DNA of 31,261 nucleotides from Chara braunii (Eukaryota; Streptophyta; Charophyceae; Charales; Characeae), in the NCBI GenBank assembly GCA_003427395.1, contig BFEA01000330.1, positions 1,621,979-1,653,239 of the forward strand, in the 5' to 3' direction. Each line of letters starts with the position of its first letter. The stretch's first letter is position 1. Positions 9,412-19,341 of the stretch are shown here, piece after piece. The position numbers and the translations under genes are program-made. The notes under the pieces were generated by a model. That model had not been told where the DNA came from. It saw only the letters and a list, made by a program, of their open reading frames with translations, and searched no databases.

Positions 9412-9610
9412 CGTCGTGATCTTGATCGTTGTGATAGTCTTCTTTGGGGGCGAGATCACCTACGTGATCATGATCTTTGTCACGCTCGTTTTCTCCGCCG
9501 TGATGATCTCCGTCGTCGTCTGCATAATCACGTTTGTGATCGTGGTCGTGATCTTGATCATTTACGACATCATCATCAAGATCCCGATCGTCACGATCAT
9601 CAACGTTGTC
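9412..9610. repeat. GATC-dense low-complexity tract in the element B leader
   Basis: I count 12 GATC tetramers in about 195 bp, against fewer than one expected by chance. On the sense (minus) strand one frame reads as an Asp/His-rich string (motifs such as DQDHDHDH) from about 9650 to a TGA near 9408, without an ATG. The plus strand gives a Val/Ile-rich frame. It is probably simple-sequence expansion rather than coding. Confidence 0.75.
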
Positions 9611-9665
9611 GTCAGATGTCTTCTTCAGCGCGCGCGCACGTGCGGGCGCGAATTACGGAAGTTCT

Positions 9666-9677
9666 GCTCCGATACCA
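9666..9677 (-). other. Primer binding site of element B (tRNA-iMet)
   Basis: The sense strand reads TGGTATCGGAGC, 11 of 12 matching the plant initiator-Met primer site TGGTATCAGAGC. It starts 3 nt after the end of the 5' LTR (TTACA, 9681). Confidence 0.85.
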
Positions 9678-9680
9678 AAC

Positions 9681-10682
9681 TGTAATGAACCCAGGCGAGA
9701 TAACACACACATTGGACATATAGATACTGTTCACAACGACGCACGAGCATCAGCGCTCGTGCAGCACAAGTCCAGTAGCTCAATGACAAAGCAACTCGAG
9801 TAATCCAATCTTGTTGATGAATAATGTCGAACAGATCTGTTCCCGTAACCGAGTATACACATACATAGACAAGAAATAGAGAGGGGGGAAGTAGAAGAAG
9901 AAGAAGAAGAAGCCCACTTCTTCTTCAGGCCAAACAGATTCGCCCCCTCTCCAGCTATGTTGTTCCAGAAACAGATCCGAGTTCCTCAAAGTGCCACGTG
10001 GCACACCAGCACTCTCTTCATCAACGGAGCAGCAATGTCGCCTCACACAGGTACGTGTCATCTCATCCCCACAGTCCCTGATCTCCTTCCGGACGACGAA
10101 AGTCTGAACAGCGAATGGACACGTGGCACAGCCACGTCACCATCATACTACGTGGCAGCAGCCACATCAGCAACGACACGTGGCGCTGCCACGTCAGCAC
10201 CTTGTAGACAGGAGCAAGCCAGCCACCATGCCAGCAAGCAAGCAGCGTGTCGACGCTGAAGAACGCCAGCGCTCAGCCAGCAAGTAGCCAGCATCTCTCA
10301 AGCCAGCGTCGCGTCAAAGTAGAGTCAGCCCTGACTCGCGACAGAACGAATGAATGTCAAGGCCAGGAGTCGACCTTAAGTAGTGTTGACTCGGGGTCAA
10401 TGCCCCGGTGCAGTGGTCCTGTGCCGTCAAGATCTTGATGCGGCGACGGCCTGGATCGGTCTGCAACTGTTTCTCCCTTGGTCCGATGTCTTGGCCCGGT
10501 ACCTGCATACAACACATGTGTGCATCTGTTCGTGGACTTGGGTACGGTACCTGCGACCCGACAGTTGACTTTGACCTTTGAGTTTCCCCAGTCCAGCGCT
10601 GGGTCTCACTGGCCAGACGCTGGGCTGGGCCGGGCAGTGCGTGGTCACACAGCCCGGCCTCTGCAGAGTGCGGGTTACTGCA
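9681..10682 (-). mobile_element. 5' LTR of element B (1,002 bp)
   Basis: This promoter LTR matches 2203-3204 without length difference. Between 9991 and 10194 it carries about seven ACGT cores, including GTGCCACGTGGCAC (9991-10004, G-box palindrome), ACACGTGGC (10119, 10177) and GCCACGTCA (10131, 10188). These are the core sites of plant bZIP factors. I could not settle on a TATA box; TATATG near 9720 and TATACT near 9850 are both possible. Confidence 0.95.
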
Positions 10683-10686
10683 CATA
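10683..10686. other. Target-site duplication of element B, right copy (CATA)
   Basis: Matches CATA at 2199-2202 and directly follows the TG..CA LTR end at 10682. Confidence 0.7.
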
Positions 10687-11360
10687 AGAGACTCCACATT
10701 TATTTGAAATGTTGGATTTTTTTTTTTTTTTTGGTTAGGGAAGCACACATCAATCCTTCAGTATGCAAGGTGCAGTACAAGAAATCTGCGCTTTTCTGCG
10801 AAAATGTTGTATTTTACTATTTTTTACCCAATTGCTGAGATTTCCGAATCTGTCTGTTGACTCTGTTCTGCTGTGTGTTCTGAGTGTGTATCGTGCTGAT
10901 GATGGGCATTTGTCCCGTGTGCTAATGTGTTGAAGCGCGGAGTCCAAGGCTGTGTCCATGCGCTAACTCTGTTTCCCATGCTGTGGTATTGTATCTCAAG
11001 CAGGCCTAGGTTAGTCAATACTAGGCCTAGATTCAGGGACAGTACCGAAATTTAGCTGTAGGAGGGCAAACGGGAATAGTAGGGCAGCACAGGGGTAGAG
11101 AGGGAACTTGACAGGGGCCAGGTAGGGGTTTTCCAGTAACTCAGAGAGGCCCTACAGTCGCACGGGTCATGATATTATTCGGGACTCTTATCTAGGTGGT
11201 CTACAGACCTGAGCTCGAACTCCACTGGAAGCAGATGAGAGAAATACAGAACGGAGTTCAAACTCCACTGGAACTAGATGAGTGGAATACTACATCCTCC
11301 AGACAAAGGGGAAACTTGGATGCAGCACCATTCTCCCATTCTCCCAGATGCCTCTATTGT

Positions 11361-12062
11361 TGATCGCACACCATTCTCCAAGTTTCCTCTTTGTTCGAGA
11401 GGTTGCTACGCACTCTATTTCCACCATATACTACGCTCGGTTTTTCTTCGTCGTCGTCTTGAGTGGTATGCCTTGTGTATGCTACTTTTGTGTGTATTTG
11501 AACATGTGTGTTTGAATGCATGACTGGTGTTCACTTCACCATATCCATCCTCCAGACTAAGTCCATGTCAAGCCGGTATCGCAGCACGGGCCTTCTTGAT
11601 GCATCGCCAACCAAGGAGATGAAGATGGTCCACCATAGCCAAAGGTAGGTCTCCTTGTCAAGTTTCCACCTGCCTCCTTCCGCCTCATCTACCTCTACTT
11701 CACCTCCATAGCCTGCCTGGAAGATCTTTTCCCCCTGTCCGCTCTAGCATAGGCCTTCTCCTACCTCCGACAACTCTTGCTCCATAGCCATGGAGGTCTT
11801 CCTCCCCACGCTGAGCTCCTCCATCACCCCAGTGCTCCACCTTTCTACCCCTGTGCTGGAACATCCTCCAGACAAAGGGGAAATTTGGATGCAGCGCCTT
11901 CTGGCAGAATGGTGCTGCATCCAAGTTTCCCCTTTGACTGGAGCCATCCTCCAGACTAAGTTTCCCCTTTAGTGAGGACTCTGAGGAGGAGTTGGAGAGG
12001 AGGCTAGCTGAAGCAGTTATTATCTCATACAAAGGGGAAACTCGGAGAATGGTGTGTGATCA
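11361..12062. repeat. Possible foldback element: 34-bp terminal inverted repeats, 702 bp apart end to end
   Basis: 11361-11394 and 12029-12062 are reverse complements at 31 of 34 positions, with outer ends TGATC and GATCA. Between them lies a second hairpin (11873-11936). I see no clear target-site duplication outside the arms and no transposase, so a non-autonomous DNA element is only one reading. Confidence 0.5.
11873..11936. repeat. 26-bp hairpin with 12-nt loop
   Basis: CAAAGGGGAAA...CGCC (11873-11898) pairs with 11911-11936 with two mismatches around the loop 11899-11910. The arms repeat the ACAAAGGGGAAACTTGGATGCAG motif of 11302-11324. Confidence 0.85.
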
Positions 12063-12157
12063 AAATAGACACCTGTCAATAATGCGCTCCCGAGTTTCTG
12101 CGAATGTCGGTGGGTCGTCTGCTCGCATATCTAGGATCGCAGCCCTAGAGTCACAGG

Positions 12158-13319
12158 TGTGATGACCCGTCCAAACATGGACTGAAACACACAGCTGATT
12201 TCTGAGTTTTGCTCATAGACTGAATGCCTTGCTGAGTTTCCCGCCTGCTACTAANNNNNNNNNNNNNNNNNNNNNNNNNNNNNNNNNNNNNNNNGGTACT
12301 TACCTGTGGCCGTGACATTGAGGGGTTGCAGCGGGGAAAAGCACTCAAGTAGCGGGTAGGCCGGTACCGCACCTGGAAGGGGTAGATGTGCAGGTACCGG
12401 AGGCCGAGCAGAAGAAGACAAAAGTGGCATTTTTAGAGGCCTAGTAGTGTAGGCTAGGTCCAGGCGGATACCAGTCTGAGTCTAGGGCCTGTACGGGCAA
12501 TATCAGAGTCTGCAATGATGTTTCCCTCCAAAAAAGGAGGAGGTACCGGTTGCTTGGGAGGCCAAGCGGCCTGGCAGTCACCGCCCAAGAGGCAAAGCAG
12601 GCCGCTATATCTTCGGGCCGGGCGGAGAGTCCGGCCTCTTTTTCGGTGTGCAAGTTTGGTGACACACTGGTGGAGCGCTGGCTGGAGCAGCGCTATGCTG
12701 GAGCAGCGCTGCTGGGGAGGAAGGAGAAGGACACGAGGGAGGAAGAAGGAAGGAAGGGGAGGAGCGCCAGGGGTACTTACCTGGCTATGGTGGCAGCCAT
12801 CTTCATCACCTTGGTGGGCGCTGCAGCAGGGAGTCCCCAACCGGGGAGAGCCACACCAAGAAGCTTCGAGGCAGGGTCCGGCATGGCGGCCTGAGCTAGG
12901 GCAGCCATCGCTGCTTTGGGTTGTCCTTTGGGCATCTGGGCAACGCCTAGTAGTCCGCCATAGCCTCGGCCTATGAGGGTGAAGGAAGGGAGAGGCGGCC
13001 ATGGCTATGGTGGACCTCAAGTGGTACCTGCAGTAGAAGAGGAACTCGGACATTGATTCTGGATCAGCCACTCAACATTGTATTATTATTTCTTGTATGA
13101 ATAAGAGAAGGGGGAGATAAGGAGGAGGAGGTTATTGGTCGAAGAAGAAGAGCCTTGTCACTTGTCTTTGCTGGTGTACATCATCTACTTCTTCTTTCTT
13201 ACTTCTTCTTCTTCTTCTAATCCTCTCTCTCCTCTCAAGTTCATTCATTCCTTTCTGCAATTGGGCGGCATTGTGCTTTCTGATGGATGTGTATCTCGAA
13301 ATTGGCCAGGATCATAACA
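12158..13319 (+). mobile_element. Element D: probable 5' LTR of a fourth LTR element
   Basis: The right end is set by ATAACA at 13314-13319, followed by one base and a perfect tRNA-iMet primer site. A plausible left end is TGTGATGACCCG at 12158, a start typical of plant LTRs. That gives 1,162 bp including a 40-N gap. The segment has CTT/GAA simple repeats near 13139-13215. No gag or pol follows in the window, so this is a truncated element. The left end is a guess. Confidence 0.55.
12255..12294. other. Assembly gap (40 N)
   Basis: Forty consecutive N. The true length of the missing sequence is unknown. Confidence 0.98.
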
Positions 13320-13320
13320 T

Positions 13321-13332
13321 TGGTATCAGAGC
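13321..13332 (+). other. Primer binding site of element D (tRNA-iMet)
   Basis: TGGTATCAGAGC matches the plant initiator-Met primer site at all 12 positions and follows an LTR-like CA end by one base. Confidence 0.85.
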
Positions 13333-13903
13333 GGATTCTACTTGCTGATGAGAGTTGAATTTGCTGTCCTAACCCTAACCTAAGTGGTTGAGGGCAACAC
13401 TTAGGCTTAGGGTTGGTTTGTGAAGGGAAGAGGGGCAGCGTGGTTGAGGGAAGCTGCCCCCACCTGGTTAGGTCATGTGGGGTCGACATAGAACCTAACC
13501 AGGTTGTTTGAGAGTAAGCTTGGGGTGGCGAGACATTTCGAGGAGGCTTCATGCGGCAATTTGAGAGAGGCGACAATGAGAGGCACTCGCACCTGGAATC
13601 TGATTCAAGGGAGGCACTTGGAAACTTAATTGCTGCCCTCAAGTAGGCGAGCTTGAGGGTCAGCGGCCACTCAGCATCTACGGACTGCAAGTTGCTACTT
13701 TGTTCTTCAGCATCGACGGGGGATCCGGTGTTGCACTTGGGTGTTGGAGTCAGACCCTCCTAGGAGATAGGACACTAGTGTAGGGATAGCGTTAGAGGGG
13801 TCAGGAGGATCACATGAGAGGGGGGTGAGTTCTATTCATCTCGAAGCTCAAGGCCACTCAGGTAAGTGTCGTGCACCTACGGGATGCCCATGAATGTGTG
13901 TAT

Positions 13904-13930
13904 GGTATTGAGGCCGTCAGCCTCAATACC
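13904..13930. repeat. Perfect 11-bp hairpin
   Basis: GGTATTGAGGC (13904-13914), loop CGTCA, GCCTCAATACC (13920-13930). It is directly followed by the first copy of a 17-bp direct repeat. Confidence 0.85.
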
Positions 13931-14152
13931 GTATTTGGTACAAACCACAGATGTTGTTCTATTCATGATTTATCGCAACTCCTCGTCCTGCCAGCCTAAT
14001 TTGGTACAAACCACATTTGTCTTTTCCTGAATGACCCCCTCTTTCAGGTGGAACAGCTGGAACTTTTTCCATTGCAACGTGACTGAGGCCGTCGTGCGGG
14101 AAACAGGTTCATATCTACTTATTATCCCCTATGCTGCTCCCACAGACAAACG

Positions 14153-14297
14153 GGAAAAAAAAAACAAAAAAAGTTTTAAAAAAAACTTCAAAAAAGAAGG
14201 GAAGAAAAAGCGAAAAAAAAAAGAAAGAAAAAGGGAAAAAAAGTTAAAAAACTTAAAAAAAGGAAAAAAGTTCAAAAAAGGAAAAAAGTTCAAAAAC
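14153..14297. repeat. A-rich tract, about 145 bp
   Basis: A-runs are broken by short G, TT and C interruptions, with a repeated GGAAAAAAGTTCAAAAA unit near 14261-14297. The plus strand reads as a long Lys-rich frame, which is a by-product of composition. Seen from element C (minus) it is a T-rich LTR segment. A decayed poly(A) tail is the alternative. Confidence 0.8.
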
Positions 14298-14359
14298 TTT
14301 GCTGCTCACCAGTTTGCTCCCCTTCCTCCCATCAGTCGGTGGTTGTTCTTGCCAGATGT

Positions 14360-14372
14360 GGTTTATGCAAGG

Positions 14373-14375
<3 letters not shown>
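14360..14375. other. Target-site duplication of the LINE, 3' copy (16 bp)
   Basis: GGTTTATGCAAGGAAC directly abuts the LINE tail (T-run on plus strand) and is repeated exactly at 25135-25150. Bases outside the 16 differ, which fixes both ends of the insertion. Confidence 0.9.

Positions 14376-14412
<37 letters not shown>
14376..14412 (-). other. LINE poly(A) tail (37 nt)
   Basis: An uninterrupted run of 37 T on the plus strand, which is A37 at the LINE 3' end. A pure tail next to an exact target duplication suggests a fairly young insertion. Confidence 0.92.
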
Positions 14413-14416
<4 letters not shown>

Positions 14417-15572
14417 ATAAAACAGGTCCTTATGGCCCTGGCTCCATTTCCATTCTGGGGAGCATCAGTCCGGTTCCTTTTCCACCGGCAAGTCAGGAAA
14501 TATAATTACATCATAGAACACCCTNACNCTTCCTTCCGTCTGGCNGAAGGAACCCTGATCAGNATTGATTACTCCAACGTCGTGGAGGATTGACTGTCAG
14601 CTTGCCTTGCTTCCATCTTTCCTCTCAGGACTGCTAATGGATCCTGTCAGATACAACATGAATAGCAAGAAAAGACTGAGAAGCTGTGGCTGCTGCCAAT
14701 TCAGTTTAAACCCTAAACCCCGCTGCTGCTCCTCATGCTTCCTTTGTCCCTGTCGGCCTATATCCTCCCCACCTGTCTGTCTTGCCCTTGAGACATGATT
14801 TCTCTTTTCCCTTTTTGTCTAACCCCCCTTTTTTTAAACCTTTCTAAAGCCTTAAAACCCTAAACCCTCAACCTAAGAGCCCGTGCTGCAGCTACCCTAT
14901 GGGTCCGCCTTTTCCTCTTGTTCTGGACTTTTAGTGCCGTACATCCAAGCCTACGCCCTCATTCCATGTCTGTATCAGTTTATAGTTAACAAGCTTCCTT
15001 GTAAGTCTGATCTGGTTGTAGCTATGCTCGTCCACAGTTATCTGTTGTCGATGGCTCCTTCCTGAGTATGAGATGTGCCGGTCTTTCCGGCAAGTGCTGT
15101 GATCCCATAATCGAGCAGTGAATGGGGCGACTGTCTTTAACCTCTGTTGGTAACTCCTTTTTGGCGCTGAGTTATGCCGCTCCTTCCATGGTATGCAGTC
15201 TTCCCATCTTCTCTGGAGTCTTGCTGTTTAGGCAACCGATTGTTGTACGACTCCAGTCTCTCATCTTTCGCTGTTTCTTGTCTTCCGCCGAGGTTTACTT
15301 GATCTTCCGCCATCTGTAGTGGGTCTCGGCTTGTATCATCATTCTGATTTCCTCTTAGATTGTCCCGCAATTTGGTCCTCAGCAACTCTCTTCCCGTATG
15401 ACCCTTACTGCCACTTCCCGATGTGTCCAATCTGGGCCTTACCCGTCTTTCGAACCTGGTTGGGGGTGTTAGTCAAGAGGAGAAGTTGGGTGTGTTGTTC
15501 GGTGGGGGGAGTTAAGGATGGAAATCTCAGAGTGTTGGGTCTCTCGTCCGGAAATATGACTCTTCTTGTCTG
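14413..15572 (-). other. LINE 3' untranslated region
   Basis: 1.16 kb between the ORF2 stop and the tail, without a coding frame of note. It contains AAACCCTAAACC-type telomere-like motifs (about 14708 and 14854) and several Ns around 14525-14563. Confidence 0.8.
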
Positions 15573-18500
15573 TTAATGCCAGCCTTGGAATTGTAGGCTT
15601 CCTTTCTCTATCTGTACCAGTCTGTTCTCATAGAACCAGATTTCCTCAAAACTCTTCTGCCTTGATTCGCATTTTTTTGGATGTGTTAGCCTCTGTTGTT
15701 CTTTTTGGTCCTTCGCCCATCGTGCTCTGATTTCCGTTTGTATCGTGGATTTTACTTCTGCCCATCTTTCCTCCATGCTTGGGAATTGGGTGTCCAGAGT
15801 GCCCTTACACCTTGCTTTCCATATTACCCAAAGGGTCGATCTCCTCCATAGGTCAGCCAAGGGGATTTCTTCTTCTTTCAGGTCACAGTCCTCGGTTCTT
15901 CCNGCCAGTATGTAATTTGTTCCTGAAGGAAAAGTGCGGCCTGTTACCTTATTCCATCCCTTTTTTGTTNTNTCCCATAGTTCTTGGGCTCGTTGGCAGA
16001 GTAAAAAACAATGAGTCAAGGACTCTTCACTACCTTCATTACACACTCTACACCATGCTGATTGAGGTTGGATATTCTCTTGTCGTCTTCTTTTGCTGAG
16101 CCATTGATTGACCGGTACNGCCCAGTAAATTATGAGCCATTGCAGGCTACTGATTCTTGCCGGCCTTATAGTGACAAGCCTGGACCAGGGTATTCTACCT
16201 GTCCAGCCCGCGTTTTCTCCTGCGTTTTTCTTCCATCTATCATTAATTGCTGGTGAAGGATCCTTGGTGATGTTCAATAGTCTGTATCCCGCNCTTACCT
16301 CATAATTGTGCAGAGGGATAAGTTTTTTGGCTCTTCCGCTTCTGCNCGGGACATACCATCCCCATTCAGCTGGGTCTACTTCCAGTTCTTCAATAGCTAG
16401 TTCCGGTCTATAGATCCAGACCTTCTTCTGCTCCTGTTCAGGCTGTGAATTTCTTTTATGATTGTTTTTGGGCGTGCAAGCTCGAACTTTTTTGAGGTTT
16501 GAGAGTTCCATTATTACCCTTTGCTCTAATATTGTCTCTGGTTTTACCCAAGTTTTGTGGGTATCTGTTAGTTCCCAAGATTCGAACTCTGCCTTTCCTT
16601 CCCCTACTTCCAGCATTTTGATCAGCTTGTAACTCTCGTGCGGTATGCTTGTACCTCTCCTTGTGGCCCATTCCCCTATGCACCATTTGGTTCCGGATTT
16701 CAGCAATAGCTCCCATTTCAGCGGAATGTTGTTGAGCAAATTTTCTGGTTGGTTTCTCAGGTTGTGTATTCCTTTAAGTTTGGTTCTCAACTCTTGTGCT
16801 GTAAACCATCTGTTCTCTTCTACATTCCACAGATGTTCTACTTTCCATACTCCTTTACCCACCCATTTTCTCCACTGCCTGCCCTTGGAGTTCAATGTCC
16901 AAAAATTGTTATTTTGGTCTTTCAATAGCGGATTACCAAATAGAGGTTGTCTCAAAACCTCTTCTCTAGATTGTGGAGTTCTATTTTTTTGCGGGAAACA
17001 ACTTCTCCAGTGTTTTATCAGGGTGGCCCAGTGCTCGCTGGGCGGGTCTTTATTCTCCAATTGTCTTTTTCCTTCCTTTCTTGCAGGGGTCCATGCTGGG
17101 TCGAGTAACCAATGGTATCCTTCTATGTTGGAGTCCACTTTGAAAGGAACAAGGTTGCGGATTTGGTGCAACGCCATGTTGTGCCATGGAAGCTCTTTGT
17201 TGAAGATAACTTTGATTATCCATTTTATTTGCAGTGCTTGGAATTGGGACGCTGTGTTCAATACGCCTAGGCCCCCTTGGGCTTTTGGCCTCATTACGTA
17301 TTTCCATGATACTTTGGTGATGTACTTATCCTTATCAGCCTTGCCTGTCCATAGATAAGCGCCTATTTTCCTTTTGAGATTGGTAAAGAAGGCTGGAGAT
17401 GGGTTCCATAGAGATGCTACGTACCAACCCATTGATAAAATTGAGGCGTTGAGCACTAAAGCTCTTCCCATGAGAGACACGTGTGCTCTTTGCCATCCCA
17501 TCATTTTGTTGGACATCTTAACCAGAAGGCTGGTACCTGATTCTTCATTAACACCCCTCTCCGAAACTTGGATGCCCAAAAAGCGTACCGGACTCTGAGT
17601 GTCGAGCCATTGTAGACCCCGGGTTTCTTGAGTTTGCTGCGGAGGGTCTGATGGGGCAAGCCACCAGCCGACTGTTTTATTCCAGTTTATCTTCATTTCC
17701 GAGGCTAGCTGGAAAGCCTGCATTGCTTTAGTAAGCGCGAGAAAGGACGAATCAGATGCCCTGATCAAGACAGTTAAATCATCAGCGAATAGCATTACTG
17801 TGGGGATATCTAACGGTCTTCCGTCATGGTTGGCTGAAAGTCTTTCTATTGAGGGGTCTTTTCGTAAGAATGCTGCGATTGCTTCCATCACGAACNGGAA
17901 AATTGGAGCTGCTAGCGGGTCTCCTTGCCTGANGGATCTCGTCATTCTGTATTTTTNTGACAAGTGCCCATTNACCTGAACCATNCCTNTTGCGTCCCCA
18001 TAAAGTACCCTTATCCATTTCCTGAAGTTCNGCCCCACTCCCATTTTTTCCATACTTAGTTGTAGGAAGTCCCAATTGACCTGGTCATAGGCCTTTTCGA
18101 AATCGAAGAATAAGATGGCCGCTTGCACTTTTTTGTCTTTAATTATTTTGGTGGCTTCGTTCAGGCAGACCACGTTATCTAGGATGTATCTTCCCGGAAT
18201 GAAACCTGTTTGATCTAAATGAAAACATTTGTCCGTGACGTTGCGTATTCTATTGGCCAGTGTTTTTGCCAGTATTTTATAAATTACTGGTAGGAGGGTT
18301 ATCGGCCTGTAGTTCCTTATGTCCTCCCTTTCCCCTTTCTTATAAAGCAGGGTTACAACCCCGGTACCGACCTCTTCTCCAAGGGATCCTATCTCAAAAG
18401 CTTTTTGGAAGAAAGATGCAACCTTCTCGCCCATAATGTGCCAGTTGGCATGCCAAAATTCCTTTGGCATACCATCCAGTCCCGGGGTTTTGTGCGGTTG

Positions 18501-19341
18501 CATACTCCTGAGGGCTTCATAGAGTTCTGATTTGGTTATTTCTTTGTCTAGGTAATCTATTGCCTCTTGCTTGAGACTTTTATCCAAATGCTTCAGGAAT
18601 TTTTCTCTAGCTCTCTGAATGTTACTGTTTTCCCCTGGGCCGGTTTTAGATGTGTACAGGTTTTGATAAAAATCTGCTGCTACTTTTAGCATGGGTTCCT
18701 GTGCCGTTTGTATTGTTCCTGTGGAGTCTCTTAGCCCGAGAATCCTATTGTTCCTACGGTTTGCCTTAATCCTTTGGAAAAAATATTTCGTCATAGCTTT
18801 GTTGCTTTCCCAATCCTTTACCTTTGCTCTAATGGCCAAGCCTTGCCTCCTCCAATCTGCCCAATGTCTGAGTTCTGACCTAGCTTCGTCCAACAACTGT
18901 TCATAGAGTATGTCCCCTGGGTTGGCTATGAGGTTAAATTTGGCTAGTTCAGCTATTGCCTCCAGACTTTCTTGTCTTGCCTTCCTCCTTCTAGCTTCGT
19001 TCCTCGAGAACCAGCTTGCCCAGTTACTTAGGGATCTAGTCGTTGCCGGAAGATCAGTCCAAATTTCCCCTTCTTTGAAGCCTTGCGTTATCTCCTTCCA
19101 TTTATTTTGGATGCCCTGCTTGAAGGAGTCTGTATTGAGTAAGGAAGTATTTAGTTTGAAAAAACTCCTTCTTGGAGTGTTATCCAGGGTTAATTCTAAC
19201 GTGATGGTTATTGGGTTATGGTCGAAGCTTGTGTAGTGGGGTAGCCTTCCTATTGTGCAGTCTATTACCGCTCCCTCTAACGTCTCTGAAACCAGGAAGA
19301 AATCTATTCTTGAGAACGAAGTTCTACCTTGGGTAGTCTTC
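15573..19341 (-). pseudogene. LINE ORF2, second part: endonuclease C-terminus, reverse transcriptase, zinc finger
   Basis: Open from just below the frameshift near 19343 to TAA at 15573, about 1,250 codons. It begins with the endonuclease end (SRIDFF and SFDHNPI, carrying the catalytic His). Then a linker leads to the RT: GLDGMPKEFWH, NYRPITLLPVIYK, GFIPGRYILDN, FFDFEKAYDQVNW, RQGDPLAAPIF and the catalytic FADD (about 17780-17790). A C-terminal zf-RVT-type finger (CRVCNEGSEESLTHCFLLC, about 16000-16055) follows. No RNase H follows. RT primes on nicked target DNA. Ambiguous bases give undetermined residues in the palm and tail. Apart from the upstream frameshift this part looks functional in outline. 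Confidence 0.92.

Larger units (their letters stand above)
8474..9680 (-). other. 1.2-kb untranslated leader of element B
   Basis: This lies between the primer site and gag ATG. It has no open frame with a recognisable protein. It holds four ACGT-core repeats between 8961 and 9150, three of them the exact 12-mer TGCCACGTCAGC (8961, 9002, 9086). That 12-mer also occurs in the LTR (10187). It also has TTTATAAA near 9250 and a GATC-rich tract at 9412-9610. Packaging and dimerisation signals would be expected here but none can be named. Confidence 0.75.
2203..10682 (-). mobile_element. Element B: full-length Ty3/gypsy LTR retrotransposon (chromodomain type)
   Basis: This is a complete 8,480-bp unit transcribed on the minus strand. 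Order in sense direction: 5' LTR (10682-9681), tRNA-iMet primer site, 1.2-kb leader, gag (8473-6971), a -1 frameshift signal, protease, RT, RNase H, integrase with chromodomain-like tail (to 3244), 3' LTR (3204-2203). Integrase downstream of RT/RNase H is the Ty3/gypsy order. LTRs of equal length and about 98% identity, and a flanking CATA repeat, indicate recent insertion. Pol carries stops and frameshifts, so the copy is no longer autonomous, although gag is open throughout. Confidence 0.95.
10687..12157. other. Unassigned DNA with a family of short inverted repeats
   Basis: No protein similarity is visible. It contains a T16 run (10717-10732), AGGCCT-containing inverted repeats near 11002-11031 and two 29-bp direct repeats at 11211-11239 and 11254-11282 (GAG-TC-AACTCCACTGGAA). 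Several copies of the motif CATCCTCCAGAC(A/T)AAG occur (11293, 11546, 11862, 11945), and inverted copies of ACAAAGGGGAAACTTGGA. This looks like foldback or MITE-type debris. Confidence 0.6.
13333..14359. other. Remnant of element D leader and distal LTR of element C (boundary unresolved)
   Basis: No gene is visible. The left part should be internal sequence of D. The right part must be the distal portion of element C's 3' LTR, because the LINE split that LTR at the 16-bp target site. A hairpin GGTATTGAGGC/GCCTCAATACC (13904-13930) and two copies of ATTTGGTACAAACCACA (13933, 13999; 66 bp apart) lie in between. I cannot place the border. Confidence 0.5.

Noticed and set aside
9287-9685. Plus-strand 132-codon Val/Ile-rich frame as a membrane protein
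   Set aside because: It is antisense to the element B leader and primer site, and its composition comes from the GATC-rich tract.
12454-13071. Minus-strand 205-codon frame in the element D LTR
   Set aside because: It is Pro/Arg/Ser-rich with no recognisable motif and lies in an LTR on the opposite strand.
13365-13400. CCTAACCCTAACC and nearby TTAGGGTT as interstitial telomere
   Set aside because: Only one or two units, imperfect and in both orientations; far too short.
14031-14414. Plus-strand Lys-rich protein ending in poly-Phe
   Set aside because: It is translation of the A-rich tract and the LINE T-run; no domain.
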